The notes beneath the pieces were generated by a model. That model ran no database searches. It worked only from the letters and a program-made list of their open reading frames with translations, and had not been told where the DNA came from. Positions 52,969-59,294 of a DNA stretch of 59,294 nucleotides are shown here, in pieces. Positions within the stretch are counted from its first letter, which is position 1. Each line of letters begins with the position of its first letter. Made by a program: the position numbers and the translations under genes. This DNA is from Jeotgalibacillus sp. S-D1 (GTDB lineage Bacteria; Bacillota; Bacilli; Bacillales; Jeotgalibacillaceae), in the NCBI RefSeq assembly GCF_004358665.1, contig NZ_SMZR01000010.1, positions 1 to 59,294 on the forward strand. Direction: 5' to 3'.

Positions 52969-53737
52969 TCAACCTAGCAAAGACGAAGTCTTAAAATGGA
53001 TAAAGGCATATCAGGAAAATGAAGATGCCTCAGCACAGCATAATCTTGTGGTGCATTATCGCAATTTAGTTGAATCCATTGCCAGAAAGTATTCTAAAGG
53101 CAAGTCCTATCATGAAGATATTGCGCAGGTTGGGATGATTGGTCTTCTAGGAGCGATCCGCCGTTACGATGATACTTTTGGAAAAAGCTTCGAAGCCTTT
53201 GCTATTCCAACGATTATTGGTGAGATCAAACGCTTTTTACGTGATAAAACGTGGAGCGTTCATGTGCCAAGACGAATCAAAGAGCTTGGTCCAAAAATTA
53301 AAAAGACTGTAGAAGAACTAACGACAGATCTGCAGCGTTCACCAAAAGTAAATGAAATAGCTGATTATCTGGATGTTTCAGAAGAAGAAATACTGGAAGC
53401 GATGGAAATGGGCAAAAGCTATCAGGCGCTGTCTGTTGATCACTCGATCGAAGCCGATTCCGACGGCAGCACAGTAACCCTGCTTGATATCGTTGGCAGT
53501 ATGGACAATAACTATGAAAAAACAGATCAGCGGTTAGTGCTTGAAAAAGTGCTGCACGTGCTGACAGACAGAGAGAAACAAATCATTCAGTTCACCTATC
53601 TTGAGAACTTGAGTCAAAAAGATGCCGGTGACCAGCTTGGCATCTCTCAAATGCATGTATCCCGCTTGCAGCGACGCGCGATAAAAAAATTGCGTGATGC
53701 CATTCAACAAGAAAATGAGAACGAGGGCTTTTCTTAA
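52946..53737 (+). CDS. sigB: General stress sigma factor SigB
   Basis: 263 aa (B. subtilis 262), sigma-70 group 3. Region 2 (YHEDIAQVGMIGLLGAIRRYD), region 3 and region 4 helix-turn-helix (NLSQKDAGDQLGISQMHVSRLQRRAIKKLR). ATG 52946 is preceded by GGAGAGGG within rsbW. It directs transcription from GTTTAA/GGGTAT promoters, two of which are proposed in this window. Confidence 0.97.
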   Translation: MRKLSQPNQPSKDEVLKWIKAYQENEDASAQHNLVVHYRNLVESIARKYSKGKSYHEDIAQVGMIGLLGAIRRYDDTFGKSFEAFAIPTIIGEIKRFLRDKTWSVHVPRRIKELGPKIKKTVEELTTDLQRSPKVNEIADYLDVSEEEILEAMEMGKSYQALSVDHSIEADSDGSTVTLLDIVGSMDNNYEKTDQRLVLEKVLHVLTDREKQIIQFTYLENLSQKDAGDQLGISQMHVSRLQRRAIKKLRDAIQQENENEGFS

Positions 53738-54330
53738 TGGATGTGCTCCACCAGGAAAATATCAGAGCTGTTGCTGGTCAATATGCTAAAAATGGACAGG
53801 GTGATTGTGGAGACAGCTATTACATGATCGCCACCGAAGACTATTATTTATGCATATTAGCAGATGGCTTAGGGAGTGGAGAGTTTGCTCATGAGTCATC
53901 CGCAGCAGCCTGCGATGTAGTTTCTATACATCATGATGAAGACATTGAATCACTTATGGAGCGCTGCAACCGCTCGCTGTTAAAAAAAAGGGGCGCAGCG
54001 GTGGCCATTGTGAAGATAATGTTTGATACAAAAGAGGTTCACTATTGCTGTGTAGGAAATGTTCGTTTTTATTTTTATTCCCATGCTGGGAAACTTACAT
54101 ATCCACTTCCAGTATCAGGATATCTATCCGGCCGGCCGCAGAAGTTTAAAACTCAGCGATTTCCGTTTGAAGACGGATCCTCTTTTCTCATTCATTCAGA
54201 TGGTCTTGAACTGACACGAGTCCGGCCTTTACTGCAGCCTCAGAATTCACTTGATTATATTTCAGCGCATTTAGAATCGCTTGTCAGCGGCGCGGATGAT
54301 ACAACTTTTGTTATTGGGAGATTACCTTGA
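53737..54330 (+). CDS. rsbX: Phosphoserine phosphatase RsbX
   Basis: 197-aa single PP2C/SpoIIE domain. Metal-site motifs GQGDCGDSYY and LADGLGSGEFAHESS at the N-terminus and HSDGLELTR near residue 150. It dephosphorylates RsbS/RsbR to reset the stressosome. Overlaps the sigB stop by 1 bp; last gene of the operon. Confidence 0.95.
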   Translation: MDVLHQENIRAVAGQYAKNGQGDCGDSYYMIATEDYYLCILADGLGSGEFAHESSAAACDVVSIHHDEDIESLMERCNRSLLKKRGAAVAIVKIMFDTKEVHYCCVGNVRFYFYSHAGKLTYPLPVSGYLSGRPQKFKTQRFPFEDGSSFLIHSDGLELTRVRPLLQPQNSLDYISAHLESLVSGADDTTFVIGRLP

Positions 54331-54348
54331 GGGTGGTCTCTTTTTTTT
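54318..54348 (+). terminator. sigB operon terminator
   Basis: GAGATTACC / GGTGGTCTC with two G-U pairs, then T8; begins inside the last codons of rsbX. Confidence 0.8.
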
Positions 54349-54444
54349 ATGTGCTCTCCAATCCCCATCGTTCCTTGATGAGGAGGAAGGGGATTTTATG
54401 ATACAATATGGTCACCTATTAAACTGAAAGGCTGTGGCAAATCT

Positions 54445-56625
54445 ATGTCAAGTGAATTAAATACACAATTACTTGCTCAACTTGCAAAAGAAACAGAGAT
54501 AAACCAAAAACAAATTGAGCAGGTGATACAGCTTATAAACGAAGGCAATACTGTCCCGTTTATTGCCCGTTACCGAAAAGAAATGACCGGTGCACTAGAT
54601 GAGGTTCAGATAAAAGAGATTGATGACCGATGGAAATACATTATGAACCTGGAAGAGCGAAAACAGGAAGTGGTAAGGCTGATTGATGAGCAGGGGAAAT
54701 TAACAGATGAGCTTTCTGCAGCCATTGCAAAAGCAACCAAACTTCAGGTGCTGGAGGATCTCTATCGTCCCTACAAACAAAAAAGAAGAACACGTGCAAC
54801 AACTGCGAAGGAAAAAGGCCTAGAGCCGTTTGCCCAGTGGCTGCGCTCATTTCCACGGAACGGATCGACAGAAGAGGAAGCGCAGAAATATGTGTCAGAA
54901 GAAAAGGGAGTCGCTTCTGTTGAAGAGGCTGTTGCAGGCGCACAGGATATTATCGCAGAGCAGATTGCAGACGATGCAGGCTTTCGGGAATACATACGAA
55001 AAGAAACATTTAAGCATGCCAAGATCCGTTCTCAGGTAAAAGATGCGAAGAAGGACGAAAAAGGCATCTTTGAAATGTATTATGATTATGAAGAACCAGT
55101 CAGCCGTATTGTTCCTCACCGAGTGCTTGCGTTAAACCGCGGGGAAAAGGAAGATGTGCTGCGAGTGTCAATCCAGCCTGATGGCGACCGTCTGGTCAGG
55201 GAGTTAACGAGAAGAATCATTAAATATCCAAACGCGTTTACAGCTAAAATTGTTGAAGAAGCAATTGAAGACGGATATAAACGACTTATTCAGCCATCCA
55301 TTGAAAGAGAAATTCGAAATGAACTGGGGGAGAAGGGTGAAAACCAGGCAATTCACATCTTTTCCGAAAATCTTCGAAACCTGCTTCTTCAATCGCCATT
55401 AAAAGGCAAGCGGGTGCTGGGGGTTGACCCGGCATACCGGACCGGCTGCAAACTGGCGGTTGTTGATGAAACCGGAAAAATGCTGAAGGTGGATGTGATT
55501 TACCCCCACACAACCAAAGACCCGTCAAAAGCAGCTCAAATATTTAAAAAGATTTTATCCGACTATTCCATTGAACTCGTAGCGATTGGGAACGGAACAG
55601 CTTCCAGAGAAACAGAGCTGTTTGTAGCGGAGCAATTGCGTGATGCGAAGCAGGATATTTATTATTTAATCGTAAATGAAGCTGGCGCCAGTGTTTATTC
55701 GGCATCGGATATTGCCCGTGAGGAATTTCCGGATCTTCAGGTAGAAGAAAGAAGTGCGGTATCCATTGCCAGACGACTTCAGGACCCTCTTTCAGAGCTT
55801 GTGAAAATTGATCCGAAATCAGTTGGAGTTGGGCAATACCAGCATGATGTCTCTCAGAAAAAATTAAATGAGTCCTTAACGTTTGTAGTAGAAACAGCAG
55901 TAAACCAGGTTGGGGTAAATGTTAATACGGCCTCTCCGGCACTGCTTCAATATGTAGCCGGACTTTCTAAAACCGTAGCATTAAATGTTGTAAAGAAAAG
56001 GGACGAAGAAGGAAAATTTGTGGACCGTACCCAGCTGAAAAAGATTCCTAGATTAGGCGCTAAAACTTATGAGCAGTGTATCGGATTCCTGCGGATTTCA
56101 GATGGCAAAAACCCGCTTGACCGCACAGCCATTCATCCCGAGCAGTATAGTTATGTGAAGGAAATGCTGAAAATTACCGGTTCTTCGCCATCTGATATCG
56201 GCAGCGAAGGGTTAAAGGAAAAGATTATCGAGAAGACACCCGAGCAGTGGGCTGATGAAATTGGCATTGGCATTCACACAATGAAGGATATTATCGAAGC
56301 GCTTATCCGCCCGGGAAGAGATCCGCGTGACGAGTTAAGCAAACCGCTCCTTAAACAGGATGTTTTAAAAATGGAGGATCTTGAAAAAGGAATGGAGCTT
56401 CAGGGTACCGTTCGCAACGTGGTCGATTTTGGTGCATTCGTCGACATCGGCGTAAAGCAGGATGGTCTCGTTCATATTTCAAAGCTTAAAAAAGGATTTG
56501 TGAAACATCCGCTTGATGTGGTTGCATTAGGAGATGTAGTTACAGTGTGGGTGGAGCAGGTAGATTCCAAGAAGGGGAGAATAGCCCTGACAATGCTTCC
56601 GCCGGCTCAGCAGGAAAGTAATTAA
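54445..56625 (+). CDS. tex: RNA-binding transcription accessory protein Tex
   Basis: 726 aa. The N-terminal helical Tex domain, a YqgF-like RNase H fold with VLGVDPAYRTGCKLAVVD near residue 327, tandem HhH motifs (VNVNTASPALLQYVAGLS, KKIPRLGAKTYEQC) near 490-560, and the C-terminal S1 domain (GMELQGTVRNVVDFGAFVDIG, about 648-718). Conserved nucleic-acid-binding protein linked to transcription and RNA quality; equals B. subtilis YdcI in position. Confidence 0.95.
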   Translation: MSSELNTQLLAQLAKETEINQKQIEQVIQLINEGNTVPFIARYRKEMTGALDEVQIKEIDDRWKYIMNLEERKQEVVRLIDEQGKLTDELSAAIAKATKLQVLEDLYRPYKQKRRTRATTAKEKGLEPFAQWLRSFPRNGSTEEEAQKYVSEEKGVASVEEAVAGAQDIIAEQIADDAGFREYIRKETFKHAKIRSQVKDAKKDEKGIFEMYYDYEEPVSRIVPHRVLALNRGEKEDVLRVSIQPDGDRLVRELTRRIIKYPNAFTAKIVEEAIEDGYKRLIQPSIEREIRNELGEKGENQAIHIFSENLRNLLLQSPLKGKRVLGVDPAYRTGCKLAVVDETGKMLKVDVIYPHTTKDPSKAAQIFKKILSDYSIELVAIGNGTASRETELFVAEQLRDAKQDIYYLIVNEAGASVYSASDIAREEFPDLQVEERSAVSIARRLQDPLSELVKIDPKSVGVGQYQHDVSQKKLNESLTFVVETAVNQVGVNVNTASPALLQYVAGLSKTVALNVVKKRDEEGKFVDRTQLKKIPRLGAKTYEQCIGFLRISDGKNPLDRTAIHPEQYSYVKEMLKITGSSPSDIGSEGLKEKIIEKTPEQWADEIGIGIHTMKDIIEALIRPGRDPRDELSKPLLKQDVLKMEDLEKGMELQGTVRNVVDFGAFVDIGVKQDGLVHISKLKKGFVKHPLDVVALGDVVTVWVEQVDSKKGRIALTMLPPAQQESN

Positions 56626-56642
56626 ATGCGAGGAGACATCAC

Positions 56643-57056
56643 ATGTTTTATACGATTATAACAGCAGCAACCGTCTTAGCTACACTGGGAATAACATTTA
56701 ATTACATTGCGCATTTAGGAACGATTGTAAAGATCGGCAAAGATGGGGAGCAGGAAGGAATGACGGTTCAGGCAGCCATGACACGGTTTTTCTTTGCAAC
56801 TGCGATTATTGAACTGGTCCCTCTGGCGCTTATTATCATTACGTACGTGTCAGTTGAACGGCCTGATACCGGCTTGCCAACGATTCCGCTTGTTATTATA
56901 TTTGCCGCAATGATTTTTGGCATAACACAGGTGGCCATGCGGATGAAACAGGACGTGCCGCCGGAATTAAAAAATCAAGTTCGGTCATTTTCACTGCTGG
57001 CGATGCAGCTGATCACATCCATCCCAATTATCGCGATCATCTTTATCTTTATTTAG
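56643..57056 (+). CDS. Hypothetical four-TM membrane protein
   Basis: 137 aa with about four hydrophobic helices (residues 3-25, 48-72, 80-97 and 115-137) and a short charged loop KIGKDGEQEGM after TM1. GAGGAGAC-type site before ATG 56643, 17 bp after tex, so it is probably in the tex transcript. The arrangement of small and acidic residues vaguely recalls proteolipid subunits (F-type c-like), but no catalytic carboxylate pattern is certain. Function unknown. Confidence 0.8.
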   Translation: MFYTIITAATVLATLGITFNYIAHLGTIVKIGKDGEQEGMTVQAAMTRFFFATAIIELVPLALIIITYVSVERPDTGLPTIPLVIIFAAMIFGITQVAMRMKQDVPPELKNQVRSFSLLAMQLITSIPIIAIIFIFI

Positions 57057-57064
57057 TTTTGGCT

Positions 57065-57117
57065 GGTGTTTGAAGTGTCACAGTGTCAGCTAAAGGTGAC
57101 AGTATCTAAAAAACACC
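57065..57117 (+). other. Two-tier inverted repeat before sprT
   Basis: Outer arms GGTGTTT (57065-57071) / AAACACC (57111-57117) enclose inner arms TGTCAC (57076-57081) / GTGACA (57096-57101). No T-run follows. It ends 8 bp before the sprT ribosome binding site, so it might tune translation or be an operator. Confidence 0.5.
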
Positions 57118-57139
57118 CGCAATGTAAGGAGTAGTGAAG

Positions 57140-57610
57140 GTGGATCAACAGGCTATACAAAACCTTGTGGAAAACACTTCTTTAGAATTCTTCAATAAGC
57201 CTTTTCGCCATAAAGCCTTTTTTAATACCAGGCTGAGAACAACAGGCGGCAGATATATGCTGGCATCTCATAATATTGAACTGAATATTCATTACCTGCA
57301 CGAACATGGCCGCGATGAACTGATCGGCATCATTAAGCATGAATTATGTCATTACCATCTCCACATAGAAGGCAAAGGGTTTAAGCACCGCGACCGTGAC
57401 TTCAGAGAGCTGATCAAAGAAGTATCAGCTCCGCGGTTTTGCACACCTCTGCCTTCCCAGGAGGTCAAAAAGCGTCCTGTACGTAAAAGGCACGTCTATC
57501 AGTGCAGTATATGTGAACAGCGTTTTGTGCGAAAGGTAAGGATGAATCTAACAAAGTATGTATGCGGCAAATGCAAAGGACCACTAAGGTATCTTGGCGA
57601 GGCAAAATAA
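57140..57610 (+). CDS. ydcK: SprT-like zinc metalloprotease-fold protein (YdcK)
   Basis: 156 aa. Zincin motif HELCHYHLH (HExxH type) near residue 75 and a C-terminal zinc ribbon with paired CxxC (YQCSICEQRF, YVCGKCKGP). SprT-family proteins resemble the protease domain of Spartan; the bacterial role is unclear. GTG 57140 with AAGGAG 8 nt upstream; GTG 57134 is too close. Confidence 0.9.
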   Translation: MDQQAIQNLVENTSLEFFNKPFRHKAFFNTRLRTTGGRYMLASHNIELNIHYLHEHGRDELIGIIKHELCHYHLHIEGKGFKHRDRDFRELIKEVSAPRFCTPLPSQEVKKRPVRKRHVYQCSICEQRFVRKVRMNLTKYVCGKCKGPLRYLGEAK

Positions 57611-57615
57611 GAGAG

Positions 57616-57647
57616 TGTGCAGAGGATTAATCCTCTGCACATTTTTT
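57616..57647 (+). terminator. Terminator after sprT-like gene
   Basis: GTGCAGAGGA / TCCTCTGCAC stem with TTAA loop, then T6. Confidence 0.9.
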
Positions 57648-57946
57648 ATTAGATAAGAGGTTAATAAAAGGGAAGAAGGGGTAACATAAAGAGACCTGGA
57701 GCAAGCGAAGGGAAGGATTTTGATTGCAGTTTTTTTGACATGGTCACGTATGTATGGTGGGTTTATGGCATTCCCTTAAAAACAATTTTGTAGTTTATTT
57801 TGTTTTTTTGTGAAAAACTGTTGACTTTAATGCGGAGTGTTTGTTAAGATATAAAACGTCGACAAGATGTTAAACAACATTTCGACATAATACATACATA
57901 TAAATGACTGAAACGATTTTAATTTATATTCTATTTAATTCGTCGT
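57648..57946. other. Upstream region of the tRNA/rRNA operon
   Basis: 299 bp. Holds the stable-RNA promoter at 57821-57850 and its leader. The stretch 57650-57790 is purine-rich to AT-rich with no gene, repeat or RNA recognised. Confidence 0.6.
57821..57850 (+). promoter_or_regulatory. tRNA/rRNA operon promoter
   Basis: TTGACT (57821-57826), 18-bp spacer, TAAGAT (57845-57850), with an AT-rich block upstream resembling an UP element. Confidence 0.75.
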
Positions 57947-58021
57947 TCCACAGTAGCTCAGTGGTAGAGCAATCGGCTGTTAACCGATCGGTCGTAGGTT
58001 CGAGTCCTACCTGTGGAGCCA
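57947..58021 (+). tRNA. tRNA-Asn (GTT)
   Basis: Cloverleaf with acceptor TCCACAG/CTGTGGA, anticodon GTT, T-loop GGTTCGAGTCC and encoded CCA. Confidence 0.97.
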
Positions 58022-58028
58022 TTTTTAT

Positions 58029-58119
58029 GGGGAAGTACTCAAGTGGCTGAAGAGGCGCCCCTGCTAAGGGTGTAGGTCGCGTAAGCGGCGCGAGGGTTCA
58101 AATCCCTCCTTCTCCGCCA
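58029..58119 (+). tRNA. tRNA-Ser (GCT)
   Basis: Class II tRNA with long variable arm (GTAGGTCGCGTAAGCGGCGC), acceptor GGGGAAG/CTTCTCC, anticodon GCT, encoded CCA. Confidence 0.97.
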
Positions 58120-58129
58120 GTCTACATAC

Positions 58130-58204
58130 GGCCCGTTGGTCAAGCGGTTAAGACACCGCCCTTTCACGGCGGTAACACGGGTTCGAATCCCGTACGGGTC
58201 ACCA
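58130..58204 (+). tRNA. tRNA-Glu (TTC)
   Basis: Acceptor GGCCCGT/ACGGGTC, anticodon TTC, encoded CCA. Confidence 0.97.
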
Positions 58205-58364
58205 CTTATCTTACTAAAGCAAATGTTTTAAGCTGTGAGGATTATAATAAGCAGGAAGTTCGATTTCATATACTGATGAACACCCGGATGCACACGGTGC
58301 TTGGGAAAGTGAAGAAGTAATTGTTGACGAAAAGATCCAGGCTGATTGAAACCGAGCACAACAT
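58205..58364 (+). other. Unusual 160-bp spacer between tRNA-Glu and tRNA-Asp
   Basis: All other spacers in this cluster are under 75 bp. From 58247 to 58351 one plus-strand frame reads as protein-like sequence (SYTDEHPDAHGAWESEE...) ending in TGA, but it has in-frame stops before it and no usable start. It may be a gene remnant left when tRNA-Asp was inserted here. The longer minus-strand frame across tRNA-Asp is antisense tRNA and not a gene. Confidence 0.4.
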
Positions 58365-58440
58365 GGTCCCGTGGTGTAGCGGTTAACATGCCTGCCTGTC
58401 ACGCAGGAGATCGCCGGTTCGATCCCGGTCGGGACCGCCA
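58365..58440 (+). tRNA. tRNA-Asp (GTC)
   Basis: Acceptor GGTCCCG/CGGGACC, anticodon GTC, encoded CCA. Confidence 0.96.
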
Positions 58441-58457
58441 TACTACTTCTTAGTTAT

Positions 58458-58532
58458 TGGGCTATAGCCAAGCGGTAAGGCAACGGATTTTGATTCCGTC
58501 ATTCCCAGGTTCGATCCCTGGTAGCCCAGCCA
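58458..58532 (+). tRNA. tRNA-Gln (TTG)
   Basis: Acceptor TGGGCTA/TAGCCCA, anticodon TTG, encoded CCA. Confidence 0.96.
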
Positions 58533-58548
58533 TAACATTTACGAGTAC

Positions 58549-58624
58549 GAGCCATTAGCTCAGTTGGTAGAGCATCTGACTTTTAATCAGAGGGTCGTAG
58601 GTTCGAATCCTACATGGCTCACCA
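58549..58624 (+). tRNA. tRNA-Lys (TTT)
   Basis: Acceptor GAGCCAT/ATGGCTC, anticodon TTT, encoded CCA. Confidence 0.97.
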
Positions 58625-58634
58625 TTTATATTTT

Positions 58635-58716
58635 GCGGGTGTGGCGGAATTGGCAGACGCGCTAGACTTAGGATCTAGTGCCGCAAGGCGTGGGGGTTCA
58701 AGTCCCTCCACCCGCA
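58635..58716 (+). tRNA. tRNA-Leu (TAG)
   Basis: Class II tRNA, acceptor GCGGGTG/CACCCGC, anticodon TAG, variable arm TGCCGCAAGGCG. CCA is not encoded (TTT follows the discriminator A), so it depends on CCA-adding enzyme. Confidence 0.95.
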
Positions 58717-58741
58717 TTTAAAATGTTTTTTGAAAAAAAGC

Positions 58742-58770
58742 TTGACCGTCTAAAAGTATATTGATATAAT
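58742..58770 (+). promoter_or_regulatory. Second promoter inside the tRNA cluster
   Basis: TTGACC (58742-58747), 17-bp spacer, perfect TATAAT (58765-58770), between the two tRNA-Leu genes and 21 bp before the second. It would drive Leu(GAG)-Arg-Pro-Gly and the rRNA genes. Confidence 0.85.
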
Positions 58771-58790
58771 ATAACTTGTCGCTTAGCAAA

Positions 58791-58876
<86 letters not shown>

Positions 58877-58887
58877 AAAAAACATAT

Positions 58888-58964
58888 GCGCCCGTAGCTC
58901 AATTGGATAGAGCGTCTGACTACGGATCAGGAGGTTAGGGATTCGACTTCTCTCGGGCGCGCCA
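58888..58964 (+). tRNA. tRNA-Arg (ACG)
   Basis: Acceptor GCGCCCG/CGGGCGC, anticodon ACG (A34 expected to be edited to inosine), encoded CCA. Confidence 0.96.
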
Positions 58965-58985
58965 TATTTTTCAACTTGTTCCAAC

Positions 58986-59059
58986 CGGGGAGTAGCTCAG
59001 CTTGGTAGAGCACTTGGTTTGGGACCAAGGGGTCGCAGGTTCGAATCCTGTCTTCCCGA
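58986..59059 (+). tRNA. tRNA-Pro (TGG)
   Basis: Acceptor CGGGGAG/CTTCCCG, anticodon TGG. TCA follows the discriminator A, so CCA is not encoded. Confidence 0.95.
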
Positions 59060-59082
59060 TCATTCTATTGCTAGTTTAATAT

Positions 59083-59156
59083 GCGGGTGTAGTTTAGTGG
59101 TAAAACCTCAGCCTTCCAAGCTGATGTCGTGAGTTCGATTCTCATCACCCGCTCCA
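59083..59156 (+). tRNA. tRNA-Gly (TCC)
   Basis: Acceptor GCGGGTG/CACCCGC, anticodon TCC in loop CTTCCAA, encoded CCA. Confidence 0.96.
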
Positions 59157-59248
59157 ATTTAACCAAACTTGAACCTTGAAAACTAAACAACCAAAAACGT
59201 CAACGTTAATACAAGTTTTAAATGAAACAAATGAGCTTTATCAAACAC

Positions 59249-59294
59249 TTTACGGAGAGTTTGATCCTGGCTCAGGACGAACGCTGGCGGCGTG
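59249..59294 (+). rRNA. rrs: 16S ribosomal RNA, 5' end (partial)
   Basis: The conserved 16S start AGAGTTTGATCCTGGCTCAG is present at about 59256-59275 and the gene runs off the window. The leader at 59171-59190 contains CTTGAAAACTAAACAA, typical of Bacillus pre-rRNA processing/antitermination leaders. The exact mature 5' end (about 59249) is by analogy. Confidence 0.95.

Noticed and set aside
58214-58441. 75-aa minus-strand open frame across tRNA-Asp
   Set aside because: Most of it is antisense to the tRNA; such translations are common annotation artefacts.

Overview
The window looks like the chromosome of a moderately low-GC, endospore-forming member of the Bacillales. The evidence is gene order (ddl-murF-cshA-ydbS-ydbT-rhomboid-acpS-ydcC-alr-ndoAI-ndoA-rsbRSTUVW-sigB-rsbX-tex-sprT-tRNA/rRNA, close to the B. 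subtilis ydb/ydc region as I remember it), AGGAGG-type ribosome binding sites with many TTG/GTG starts, and a sigma-E-like promoter before ydcC. A halotolerant Bacillaceae/Caryophanaceae relative would fit, but the genus cannot be fixed from this sequence alone.

Layout. 1-0.5 kb: two inverted copies of a structured ~130-bp interspersed repeat (two more lie at 19.5 and 38.5 kb). 0.5-1.6 kb: a 96-codon MifM-like leader peptide whose 3' end pairs with the Shine-Dalgarno of a YidC2-type insertase. 1.6-6.6 kb: metabolic singletons (maltose acetyltransferase, SDR reductase, acidic lipoprotein with a sigma-B-like promoter, pyroglutamyl peptidase, MFS transporter, Ohr). 6.7-11.9 kb: complete mannitol operon mtlA-mtlR-mtlF-mtlD. 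12-19 kb: VanY-type carboxypeptidase, SDR, cardiolipin synthase, and the copper module csoR-copZ-copA with two CsoR-type operators. 19-26 kb: HIT protein (apparent ATC start), HelD, CBS protein, a 42-aa protein, lipid kinase, RodA. 26.5-31.7 kb: one operon with a YnjBCD-like ABC transporter plus a TVP38/TMEM64 membrane protein and a CDP-alcohol phosphatidyltransferase. 32-35.7 kb: FAD oxidoreductase, TetR + paired SMR exporters, dicarboxylate symporter. 36-45.2 kb: cell wall precursor genes, esterase, CshA helicase with a long structured leader, PH-domain membrane proteins, rhomboid, AcpS. 46.3-54.3 kb: ydcC, alr, the NdoAI/NdoA toxin-antitoxin pair and the whole eight-gene sigma-B module. 54.4-57.6 kb: Tex, a membrane protein, SprT. 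57.8-59.3 kb: eleven tRNA genes leading into the 5' end of a 16S rRNA gene.

Most unusual features. Three intergenic arrays of short motifs are repeated at exactly 21 bp (two helical turns). Arrays A (5580-5979) and C (45399-46076) lie 40 kb apart in opposite orientation but share the core TATCGATCA and the same nine-site spacing grammar (4 x 21, one 30, 3 x 21 bp). They hold two and three tandem units. Array B (31810-31922) has an unrelated core (TGTAGAAG) with the same 21-bp period. All three lie outside predicted transcription units, next to terminators, which points to a DNA-level function. The MifM-like arrest peptide upstream of yidC2 and the covarying structured repeat are the next most interesting elements.
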